From: Lacinutrix sp. WUR7
Lineage (GTDB): Bacteria; Bacteroidota; Bacteroidia; Flavobacteriales; Flavobacteriaceae
Length of the DNA stretch: 64,000 bases
Assembly (NCBI RefSeq): GCF_016864015.1
Contig: NZ_CP045067.1
Span: forward strand, 3,668,001-3,732,000
Direction: 5' to 3'
Shown: in pieces, positions 1-11,300 of the stretch
Position numbering within the stretch: the stretch's first letter is position 1
Layout of the letters: each line of letters starts with the position of its first letter
The notes under the pieces: model-generated
Told to the model about the DNA's origin: nothing
Seen by the model: only the letters and a program-made list of their open reading frames with translations
Databases searched by the model: none
Made by a program: the position numbers and the translations under genes

Positions 1-1841
1 TCCTGTCCTAAAACATTAAATATTTTTATACTTTTTATTTGAGTTCTATTCTGGTTGTACACAACAATATTTTCATTTCCAGCATAAAAAACATCTATAT
101 TAGAAACTGTTTGATCATTGGTAGATAATGTTTCTTCTGGTGAAAAAACAATAGAGTATCTATCTAAATACTCTCCTATTGGTAAATTGATATTAAAATT
201 AGATGCGCTTAAATCATGCGTAGTATTTAAAAAATTATCTTTTAAATAAACTGTGTTTTCAAAATTTTCAACTGCATCTATCATTATTTGATGCGAACCA
301 GTTTCTGAAATTAAGATTCCTAATGGAAACTCTAATGTTTCCTCAAAACCGCCTAAACCTTGAATTGCATATTTTTTATCTAATTCATTATCGATTACAT
401 AAAACAAATCATCATCTCTATGTTCCATTATTAAAGCATCATAGCCACGATTGTAATTTATATCTGCATCTGTGTCTGGTAAAAAAGCTAAAAGGAGTTG
501 TCTATGAAATCCTTCAGGATCTTCATAACCTATTCTTAGGTATTGATTATTACTTTCCAATTCGGTATTATTATCTGCAGCATCAGAGGTTTTAAGAAAA
601 ATAGTATTCCCTGAAGATTCCGTTTTAAATTCTCTTTGCGAATTATTAAAAACAATAGGTCCATTTCCGTAAGCATTAACAAAAAACCCTTGACCAACAG
701 AAACATATTGTTTAGGAGTAACACTCCATGCACTACTAACACCAGCAACGGAAGGAGAGTTGACAGATGCAGGAATACCTCCCGATAAATTTCTAATAGC
801 ATAACCACCTAAATAATCTGTAGTTAAATGCGAAGTTGAGCCTCCATCTACCCAAAAATATAGTGTATCTAGAATAGATAAATTATCTAGTATAAATTTA
901 CTTGCATTTAAAGCAGAAGGATAAGGATTACCCAATAATGATTCTTCTCCAATATTTATAGGCAAAGAATAATCTCCGTTATTTGGAGCACCATAAAACA
1001 CATAATTTTGATTAGGTAAAAGAGTATTGGTTCCTTTCATGGTGTAACCTTCTCCTGGATTTAAAGAGCTACTTTCATTTAAACCAACCCAATCATAATA
1101 TGAACCTGTTCCCTGTAAATATTTATACAACCATCTTCTATTAATGGATAATGCTGTAGTTACATTATCTAATCCATCAAGAACAGAAGGTGTACCATTA
1201 TGCGGTGAACCAGTATTAAACAATGTTTGTTGTGGATCAAATAAATTAAGACTAGAATCTGTACCATCAAACAAGCCTCCAGAAAAAGAAAATGTACCAC
1301 TATTATTAACCGGTGATGCCCAATAATTAAATTTGTATGCAGATGCATAGCCTTGTTGGTCTATCAAGATTTTACCAATACTAATAGTATTAGCATCTAC
1401 ACCTACATGTGTTTGAATTAGCTGTGCCTCATCAATTAACCTAAGATCACCACTTGATAAACTAATGGAGTTAGCAACATTTAATGCAAATCCATCGGCT
1501 ACAGTTATTCCTTTTTTATTTACTGCTGTAATATCAACTTCCAAATTATTAAAATGAATAGCGTTGGAGGTTCCAGAGATACTTAATAATGGATTATTGG
1601 AACTTTTAAAATAGGTTGTACCTAATGAAGATTCCGTAGTCCCATTATTAATAAAGTTATTATTTAAATATAGGTTTCCACTACTCTTATGAATACCACT
1701 ACTTGAATTCGTATATTCATTTTCAAAATACACATCTGTTGCTGCTGAAATATTTAATATACCTTCATTTACAATTTGTGAGTAACAGCACAAAAAATTA
1801 AAGAGTATAAGGCTATTACATATAAAGTATTTTCTTCTCAT
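1..1841 (-). CDS. T9SS-sorted surface protein, 3' end cut by window edge
   Basis: An open frame runs without a stop from the ATG at 1841 to the window edge (613 codons), so the C-terminus is missing. It opens with a short signal peptide (MRRKYFIC... ending CCYSQ). After a region that looks like a beta-helix or repeat-poor stalk comes a module with the motifs ESLLGNPYPSA, VGQGFFVNA and NNSQREFKTESSGN. Close relatives of these occur near the C-terminus of the giant adhesin at 2385-12686. The last visible residues, IKSIKIFNVLGQ, are the start of a T9SS type A sorting domain, so perhaps 40 residues lie outside the window. The protein should be exported by Sec and then carried across the outer membrane by T9SS. 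Its gene diverges from the adhesin gene. I recognise no enzymatic motif, and the function is inferred only as a cell-surface or secreted protein. Confidence 0.85.
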   Translation of the reverse strand, partial: MRRKYFICNSLILFNFLCCYSQIVNEGILNISAATDVYFENEYTNSSSGIHKSSGNLYLNNNFINNGTTESSLGTTYFKSSNNPLLSISGTSNAIHFNNLEVDITAVNKKGITVADGFALNVANSISLSSGDLRLIDEAQLIQTHVGVDANTISIGKILIDQQGYASAYKFNYWASPVNNSGTFSFSGGLFDGTDSSLNLFDPQQTLFNTGSPHNGTPSVLDGLDNVTTALSINRRWLYKYLQGTGSYYDWVGLNESSSLNPGEGYTMKGTNTLLPNQNYVFYGAPNNGDYSLPINIGEESLLGNPYPSALNASKFILDNLSILDTLYFWVDGGSTSHLTTDYLGGYAIRNLSGGIPASVNSPSVAGVSSAWSVTPKQYVSVGQGFFVNAYGNGPIVFNNSQREFKTESSGNTIFLKTSDAADNNTELESNNQYLRIGYEDPEGFHRQLLLAFLPDTDADINYNRGYDALIMEHRDDDLFYVIDNELDKKYAIQGLGGFEETLEFPLGILISETGSHQIMIDAVENFENTVYLKDNFLNTTHDLSASNFNINLPIGEYLDRYSIVFSPEETLSTNDQTVSNIDVFYAGNENIVVYNQNRTQIKSIKIFNVLGQ

Positions 1842-2384
1842 AATTAAGGTTTAAAATTAATGGTAGATTTGGGTTATTTATTGTTCTGTCAATTTATTCC
1901 TAAAAGCTAATGCCAAAAGGAGTGCCAACTTTTACTCTAAACAAAAAACAAAACACAAATAACTGTAAATCAATTACTTGTAATTTTATAGCAAATTTTA
2001 ACCTTCAAAAAAAACATCGGTATATCGTGTATTTTTTCCGTTGAAATACATACTCACGGAATAGCGTCATTTTAAAATGATCATATAACAGTCTGAATAT
2101 CATATTTTCACGTCGTTATTTTACATCTACAAATCGCTTTCAATGGACTAATAAAACATACCTTTCTAATTCATTAAGAACACCTTTTAATTGCATTGAT
2201 TATCAATAAAAGTGTCCCACAACAACTTCAAAGAATAATTGAGTAGTTTAACGATTAAATTCTTTTGGAAGAATAACTAACTATATTTTTGACACTCTCA
2301 TTAAGATTAATAGCAAATTATTTAATGAATATGATTTTGTCATGGTGTTATGCCAATGGCTCGACCTATAAAATGATTGCTATT
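1842..2384. other. intergenic region between two divergent surface-protein genes
   Basis: This 543-bp A+T-rich stretch separates two divergent T9SS protein genes and must hold both promoters. I see no convincing gene in it. A -7-like box TATTTTTG lies at 2284-2291 for the plus strand. I did not find a matching CAAAnnTA box for the minus-strand gene. Confidence 0.5.
2264..2291 (+). promoter_or_regulatory. candidate Bacteroidota-type promoter of the giant adhesin gene
   Basis: TTTG at 2264-2267 and TATTTTTG (TAnnTTTG) at 2284-2291 are 16 bp apart, slightly short of the usual spacing. The box ends about 93 bp before the chosen ATG at 2385. It overlaps a possible TTG start at 2289, which argues against that start. 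Confidence 0.4.
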
Positions 2385-5300
2385 ATGAAAAAAAACCTAC
2401 TGTTTTTCTCGCTTTTCACAACTATTTTTATTAATAGTTATAATGGATTTTCGACAAATGTTAAGAACCTATTCCTTGACACAACTTCAACTAGCGCATA
2501 CAACAATACGTCTTTAAATACGGAAGCCGCTTTGTTTTCTGATTATCAAGCTGATGATTTAAGTAATTCTATATTTAGGAGTATTACTTCCTGTCCAGGT
2601 TCTACAGTATCTGCAAATGTAGATCCAGGAGTTTGTAGTGCAGTAGTAACATTTGCACTTCCAACGACAGATATAAGTGGTGGCTCTATGGTTTTAATAA
2701 CCAGTTTAGGTGATGGCGACACTTTCCCTGTTGGTATAACCACAGTCACTTATGTAGAACGTGATGCTCTTAATATGCCAACGGGAAACAGCTGTAATTT
2801 TGATGTAATAGTTACAGATAATGAAGATCCCGTAACGCCAACTTTATCTCCTGTTACTGTAGATTGTAACGGAACATTAACTGCTCCTACAACGACTGAT
2901 GTTTGTGCTGGAAATATTACTGGATCGACAACAGACACGCTAAGTTTTTCTGAAGGTGGAAACACTACAATCAACTGGATCTTCGATGATGGCAACGGAA
3001 ACACGATTTCTGTACCGCAAACCTATAATTATGATGATACAACAGATCCTGTAACGCCAACATTAGCTTCTGTCACTGTAGATTGTAACGGAACTTTAAC
3101 CGCTCCAACAACGACTGATGTTTGTGCTGGATCAATTACAGGAACTACTACTGATACGCTTTCGTTTGTTGAAGGTGGTAGTACAATCATAAACTGGACC
3201 TTTGATGATGGTAACGGAAATACCATTTCGGTTCCGCAAACTTATAATTACGATGATACAACGAATCCGGTTGCTCCAACTTTAGCTGCTGTTACTGTAG
3301 ATTGTAACGGAACTTTAACCGCTCCTACTACAACGGATGCTTGTGCTGGATCAATTACAGGAACTACTGCTGATACGCTTTCGTTTGTTGAAGGTGGTAG
3401 TACAATCATAAACTGGACCTTTGATGATGGTAACGGAAATACCATTTCGGTTCCGCAAACTTATAATTACGATGATACAACGAATCCGGTTGCTCCAACT
3501 TTAGCTCCTGTTACTGTCGATTGCAACGGAACTTTAACTGCTCCAACTACGACTGATGTTTGTGCTGGATTGATTACTGGAACAACGTCTGATACATTAT
3601 CATTTGTTGAAGGTGGTAGTACAATAATCAACTGGACCTTTGATGATGGTAACGGAAATTCAATTTCTGTTCCACAAACTTATAATTACGATGATACAAC
3701 GAATCCGGTTGCTCCAACGCTATCTGCTGTTACTGTAGATTGTAACGGAACTTTAACCGCTCCTACTACAACGGATGCTTGTGCTGGATCAATTACAGGA
3801 ACTACTACTGATACGCTTTCGTTTGTTGAAGGTGGTAGTACAATCATAAACTGGACCTTTGATGATGGTAACGGAAATACCATTTCGGTTCCGCAAACTT
3901 ATAATTACGATGATACAACGAATCCGGTTGCTCCAACTTTAGCTGCTGTTACTGTAGATTGTAACGGAACTTTAACCGCTCCAACTACGACTGATGTTTG
4001 TGCTGGATCAATTACTGGAACAACGTCTGATACATTATCATTTGTTGAAGGTGGTAGCACAACAATCAACTGGATCTTTGATGATGGTAACGGAAATACC
4101 ATTTCGGTTCCGCAAACTTATAATTACGATGATACAACGAATCCGGTTGCTCCAACGCTATCTGCTGTTACTGTAGATTGTAACGGAACTTTAACCGCTC
4201 CTACTACAACGGATGCTTGTGCTGGATCGATTACTGGAACAACGTCTGATACACTATCATTTGTTGAAGGTGGTAGCACAACAATCAACTGGACTTTTGA
4301 TGATGGTAACGGAAATACCATTTCGGTTCCGCAAACTTATAATTACGATGATACAACGAATCCGGTTGCTCCAACGCTATCTGCTGTAACGGTAGATTGT
4401 AACGGAACTTTAACAGCTCCTACTACAACGGATGTTTGTGCTGGATCGATTACTGGAACAACGTCTGATACACTATCATTTGTTGAAGGTGGTAGCACAA
4501 CAATCAACTGGACTTTTGATGATGGTAACGGAAATACCATTTCGGTTCCGCAAACTTATAATTACGATGATACAACGAATCCGGTTGCTCCAACTTTAGC
4601 TGCTGTTACTGTAGATTGTAACGGAACTTTAACCGCTCCAACTACGACTGATGTTTGTGCTGGATTGATTACTGGAACAACGTCTGATACATTATCATTT
4701 GTTGAAGGTGGTAGTACAATAATCAACTGGACCTTTGATGATGGTAACGGAAATTCAATTTCTGTTCCACAAACTTATAATTACGATGATACAACGAATC
4801 CGGTTGCTCCAACTTTAGCTGCTGTTACTGTAGATTGTAACGGAACTTTAACCGCTCCAACTACGACTGATGTTTGTGCTGGATTGATTACTGGAACAAC
4901 GTCTGATACATTATCATTTGTTGAAGGTGGTAGCACAACAATCAACTGGATCTTTGATGATGGTAACGGAAATACCATTTCGGTTCCGCAAACTTATAAT
5001 TACGATGATACAACGAATCCGGTTGCTCCAACGCTATCTGCTGTTACTGTAGATTGTAACGGAACTTTAACCGCTCCTACTACAACGGATGCTTGTGCTG
5101 GATCGATTACTGGAACAACGTCTGATACACTATCATTTGTTGAAGGTGGTAGCACAACAATCAACTGGACTTTTGATGATGGTAACGGAAATACCATTTC
5201 TGTTCCGCAAACTTATAATTACGATGATACAACGAATCCGGTTGCTCCAACGCTATCTGCTGTAACGGTAGATTGTAACGGAACTTTAACAGCTCCTACT

Positions 5301-8300
5301 ACAACGGATGTTTGTGCTGGATCGATTACTGGAACAACGTCTGATACACTATCATTTGTTGAAGGTGGTAGCACAACAATCAACTGGACTTTTGATGATG
5401 GTAACGGAAATACCATTTCGGTTCCGCAAACTTATAATTACGATGACACAACGAATCCTGTAACTCCAACTTTAGCTTCTGTAACGGTAGATTGTAACGG
5501 AACTTTAACCGCTCCAACTACGACTGATGTTTGTGCTGGATCAATTACTGGAACAACGTCTGATACATTATCATTTGTTGAAGGTGGTAGCACAACAATC
5601 AACTGGACTTTTGATGATGGTAACGGAAATACCATTTCGGTTCCGCAAACTTATAATTACGATGACACAACGAATCCTGTAACTCCAACTTTAGCTTCTG
5701 TAACGGTAGATTGTAACGGAACTTTAACCGCTCCAACTACGACTGATGTTTGTGCTGGATCAATTACTGGAACAACGTCTGATACATTATCATTTGTTGA
5801 AGGTGGTAGCACAATAATCAACTGGACCTTTGATGATGGTAACGGAAATACCATTTCGGTTCCGCAAACTTATAATTACGATGATACAACGAATCCGGTT
5901 GCTCCAACTTTAGCTGCTGTTACTGTAGATTGTAACGGAACTTTAACCGCTCCAACTACGACTGATGTTTGTGCTGGATCAATTACTGGAACAACGTCTG
6001 ATACATTATCATTTGTTGAAGGTGGTAGCACAACAATCAACTGGATCTTTGATGATGGTAACGGAAATACCATTTCGGTTCCGCAAACTTATAATTACGA
6101 TGACACAACGAATCCTGTAACTCCAACTTTAGCTTCTGTAACGGTAGATTGTAACGGAACTTTAACCGCTCCAACTACGACTGATGTTTGTGCTGGATCA
6201 ATTACTGGAACAACGTCTGATACATTATCATTTGTTGAAGGTGGTAGCACAATAATCAACTGGACCTTTGATGATGGTAACGGAAATACCATTTCGGTTC
6301 CGCAAACTTATAATTACGATGATACAACGAATCCGGTTGCTCCAACTTTAGCTGCTGTTACTGTAGATTGTAACGGAACTTTAACCGCTCCAACTACGAC
6401 TGATGTTTGTGCTGGATCAATTACTGGAACAACGTCTGATACATTATCATTTGTTGAAGGTGGTAGCACAACAATCAACTGGATCTTTGATGATGGTAAC
6501 GGAAATACCATTTCGGTTCCGCAAACTTATAATTACGATGATACAACGAATCCTGTCATACCCACTTTAACCGCAGTCAATGATCAATGTTCAGTTACCT
6601 TAACACCACCAACAACTACAGATAACTGTGCTGGAACTATTACAGGTACAACTAGTGCAACGTTCCCAATTACAACTCAAGGAACAACTATCGTTACTTG
6701 GACTTTTAATGATGGAAATGGAAATACAGTAACACAAACACAAAACGTAATCATTACAGATACAACACCTCCAATAGCCATTTGTCAAAATATAACCGTG
6801 ACATTAGACGTAACAGGAAGCGTAACCGTATTAGCAACTGATATCGATAATGGATCTACTGATAATTGTGGTATTCAATCCATATCTTTAGATAATACAC
6901 TTTTCGATTGTTCTGATTTAGGAAGCAATACTGTAATATTAACGGTTAGAGATTTATCTGGTAATATATCAACATGTACAGCTACGGTAACCGTTATAGA
7001 CCCTGCAGCTAGCGCAAGTGTAAGTATTCTTTCTGATGACGCTAATAATGAAATTTGTAATGGCGAAAATTTAACTTTTACAGGAACACCTTTTGATGGC
7101 GGTGCCACACCTATATATGAATGGTTTATTAATGGTACTTCTTTTGGGACAAATAGTCCAACATTTACACCGTTTACAACTTTGCCAGTTGGTACAAATA
7201 CTATTTATGTAGAAATGCAATCGAGTTTATCTGCTTGTATTTTACCTAAACCGAGTAATACGATTTCTGTTATAGTACATCCATCACCAACAACAACAGC
7301 TCCTACACAAATTTGTATGGGAAATTCGGGAACGCTAACACCAAATACAGGTGGAACGTGGACAAGTAGTAATACCGGTATTGCTACGGTAACTAACGCT
7401 GGTGTGATTACACCTGTTGCTCCTGGAAACGTAACCTTTGCGTTTCAAGATAACACAACAATATGTTCAAGTACTACGAATAATGTGGTTATTAATGCAT
7501 TGCCAATAGCATCTGCACCTACAACCATCTGTGTTAATGAAATAAATAGTGCTTCACCTGCAACTGGTGGTACATGGACTAGTAGTAATTCTAGTGTTGC
7601 AACCATAACAAACACAGGATCTATAACAGGTGTTACTCCTGGGTTTGTAACTTTTACCTTCAATGATGCTAATGGGTGTAGTGCTACAACCAATAGTATG
7701 GAAGTGTTAGATATACCCGTAATTAATTCAGTAACGGTTTCGGAGGATCCTGTTTGTGCTGGTGATCCTAGTATTTTAGATGTAAATGTACTAGGAGCAG
7801 GTACGCTTAATGAAACTCTTGTTAATTATAATTTTAATTCTGGAGGAAATTATGCTGCCTTAAATGGACAAGAAGCGCCAGGAATTACATCTGCTGTAAC
7901 AGAAGGTTTTAATATGCCTTTTAGAACGGGCAATGGTAGAGTTACTGGTGGAAATGCATTTTCAAATAATGGAACAGCAGGAAATGCTCTAAGACAAGAT
8001 GACGCAAGATTTTCTGATAACACAGGTTATTGGGTGTTTACTATAAATGGTGCTAACCTCTCCAATTATGAAAATCTCAGAGTCTATTTTCAAACAAGAA
8101 GAACAAACACTAGAGGTGATGATAAGTACGTTGATGTATATTATAGAATTAACAGTACTAACATTGCCGATTTTGTTTATTTAGATGATGTATTCTTGAA
8201 TAATAATAACTCAGGTACACAATGGCAGGAAGCATTAATGGCATTACCAGCCGCAGCAAATAATGTCAACAGAATTGATATAGCCTTACAAGTTTCTGAC

Positions 8301-11300
8301 GGGTACTATTTTGGTTTTAGCAATAACGGACCTGATGTTTTAGTAGATAACTTTCAAGTGGAAGGAGCTACAGCTAGTACAACTTTTGAGTATACATGGA
8401 CAGCAAATACAGGTGCAAACGCTGGATTACCCGCAACGGCATCAACAGCTTCAACTACAAATAATAATATAACAGTAAACCCTACGATTACCACAGATTA
8501 TACCGTAACCGTAACAAATAGTGATGGCTGTCCTGAAACGGAAACGGTAACAGTAAATGTGTTTCCTTCGCCAGAAATTATAATTCAGGCTGAGTATTGT
8601 CCTACAGATGATCCAAGTACATCACAAGACGAAAGTCAAATGGTACAATTAGTAGCAACTTCAAATCAACCAATTACTAGTTGGACGTGGCTTACAGATC
8701 CCGTGCAATATGGGAATACTATATATGTTGATACCGCAGGTGAATACCAAGTTTTAGGTGTAACTGCCAATGGTTGTTCCGAATCAGCAATACAAAATGT
8801 CGCTTCAGAACTCGTTACCAACGGAGATTTTTCTCTAGGAAATATTGGTTTTACTAACGGATATACTTACGTGGAAGATGTAGCTGGCAACAATGAATTA
8901 CAACCTCAAAACACGTATTCCATAACAACAAACGGCCAGAATGTTCATAATAATTTTTGGGGTGCAGATCATACTACAGGATCCGGAAATTTCATGGCTG
9001 TTAATGGAGCTGGAAGCTCTTTAATTGTATGGGAGCAAGCTAATGTTCCCGTTCTTCCAAACACCACTTATTATTTTTCGGCTTATGGTATGAGTTTAAA
9101 TTACCAATGGAGAACTTCTAGAAGAGCCCGATTAACATTTAATATAAATGGTACCAATGTTGGAACTACCCCTACACTACCAAATCGCCCTGATAATAAT
9201 AATCCTGGATCTGATAACTGGACTCGATTCTATGGTACTTATACTACCGGTCCTACCCAAACTTCTGTGGATCTAGAAATTAGAAATCTAAACAATTCAG
9301 CCTCTGGAAATGATTTTGGATTAGATGACATCTCATTTGCTACATTATCTACTTTCATTAGATTAACAACTCCAGTAGGAACAGATAATCAAATAGTTTG
9401 TCAAAATGCACCAATAACTGATATTACTTATGATATTGGAGGAGGTTTAACACCACCAAGTATTTCGGGATTACCAGCAGGCTTAACCACAACTTTCGAT
9501 GGATTAGAATTTATTATTACAGGGACACCGACTCAGGTAGGTACCTTTAATTATACCCTTCAGACCACCTCCAGTTGTGATGTTAAAACAGCTACTGGGA
9601 TTATCACAGTTAATGAAGCACCTGTTGTAGCTATTAATACTTTACCACAAACAGTTTGTCAATCTAATGCATCCATATTACTCGAAGCTGGTCTAACACC
9701 TGGAACTACGGTAGGAAACGTAGGCTCTGGTTGGTCCACTTCAGGCACAGGAACATTTGATGATATCTATAACTTAGCACCAACCTACACTTTTGGTATT
9801 GGTGAAACAGGAACTGTAACGCTTTCGTTTACCTCAAATATCCCAACAGGTCCATGTTTAGAGGCTACAGATAGTATAGATATAGAGATTACTCCTTTTA
9901 TTATTGCAGCTGCCGGTCCAGATCAATTAACAACTAGTTGTTCAGACACAACTGTTACACTAGCCGCAAATAATACTACAGGAAACTGGACAGCTACTCC
10001 TAATACAGGATATTTTTCAGATCCAACCGCTTATAATGCATCTTTTACGGGAGAAAGCGGGGAAACATATATATTAACATGGACAGTAACTAACGTTTCG
10101 CCTTGCAGTGACACAACCGATACAGTAGAAATCACGATTCCTAATTGTGCGAATAACTTAGTCTTTGATGGAACAGATGACAATATAAGTTTTGCAGATA
10201 ATTATGGATTAGATACAGGTTCTTTTAGTATAGAAGCTTGGATAAAACCAAATACCGTTTCAGGAACACAAACCATTATATCTAAACGAAATGGTAATAA
10301 TTTAAATTCTGGTTACGATTTAAGTCTAATAGGTAATAGACTATATTTCCGTTGGAATAACAGTGAAATATTTGCAACACAAACTATGAATAACACCAAA
10401 TGGTATCATGTAGCTGTTACCTATGATGGTGCAAATTACACCATGTATATTGATGGTTTTGTTATCCGAGCAGCAACTGCGGGCGCTTCTCCATTAGTAA
10501 ATACGAATAAAGCACTTATTGGTGCAATGGATAGAACAAACAATAGTGCTACAAATTTCTTTGGAGGTGGTATTGATGAAGTTCGAATCTGGAACAGTGC
10601 CATATCCCAAACGCAAATTCGTGAAATGATGAATCAGGAAATTGAAGCTAATGGCACCGATGTTTCAGGTGTTGTTGTTCCTTTAAATATAAGTGGTGGT
10701 TTACAGTGGAATAGTTTGATTGGTTATTACCAAATGAAGTCAGGATCACAAGCATCTGTTTCAGGAGGAATGATTCAAGATATTTCTACTGCAAATCCAA
10801 TAGCTGGAAATCTAAATAAAATGACGACTGATCAGTTAGAAACGGCTCCGATACCATATGTCTCTATCGCAGGCACAGATTGGGATTTAAGCACGACATG
10901 GTCGAGTCCTTCAGTTCAACAAATACCAAACTCTAAATTAAATAGTATAAATGGCTTTGAGCAAACATGGAATATTGTACAAACCGAAACGAATGTCATT
11001 ACAAATAGACCAGCAACCGTGTTAAGCAAAACAGTTTTGCTCGGATTAATAGTTGAGAATAATACATTAAGTATTGCAAATGATCAACCATTAATAGTGA
11101 ATAAATACCTAAAAATAAATGGAATTTTAGATTTACAAGGTGAATCGCAGTTGCTACAACCAATTGGAAGTATAGTCGATTATACAGGAAATGGTAACTT
11201 ACACAGGGATCAACAAGGAACAACCAACTTATATAATTACAACTACTGGTCATCCCCTGTAAGTTCAGATGGGAATACGTATCAAATTGGAAGTGTGCTA

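Noticed and set aside
2289-2384. TTG start extending the giant adhesin by 32 codons
   Set aside because: The TTG lies inside a -7 promoter-like box and would bury the signal peptide; the ATG at 2385 starts the signal peptide directly.
2750-6511. Series of about 65-codon open frames antisense to the repeat array
   Set aside because: They recur every 219 bp purely because the coding repeat recurs; they have no independent start context and read through the same sense codons.
2820-6542. CRISPR-like or noncoding tandem array
   Set aside because: The 219-bp units are in frame, encode 73 aa each with conserved motifs, and have no spacers.
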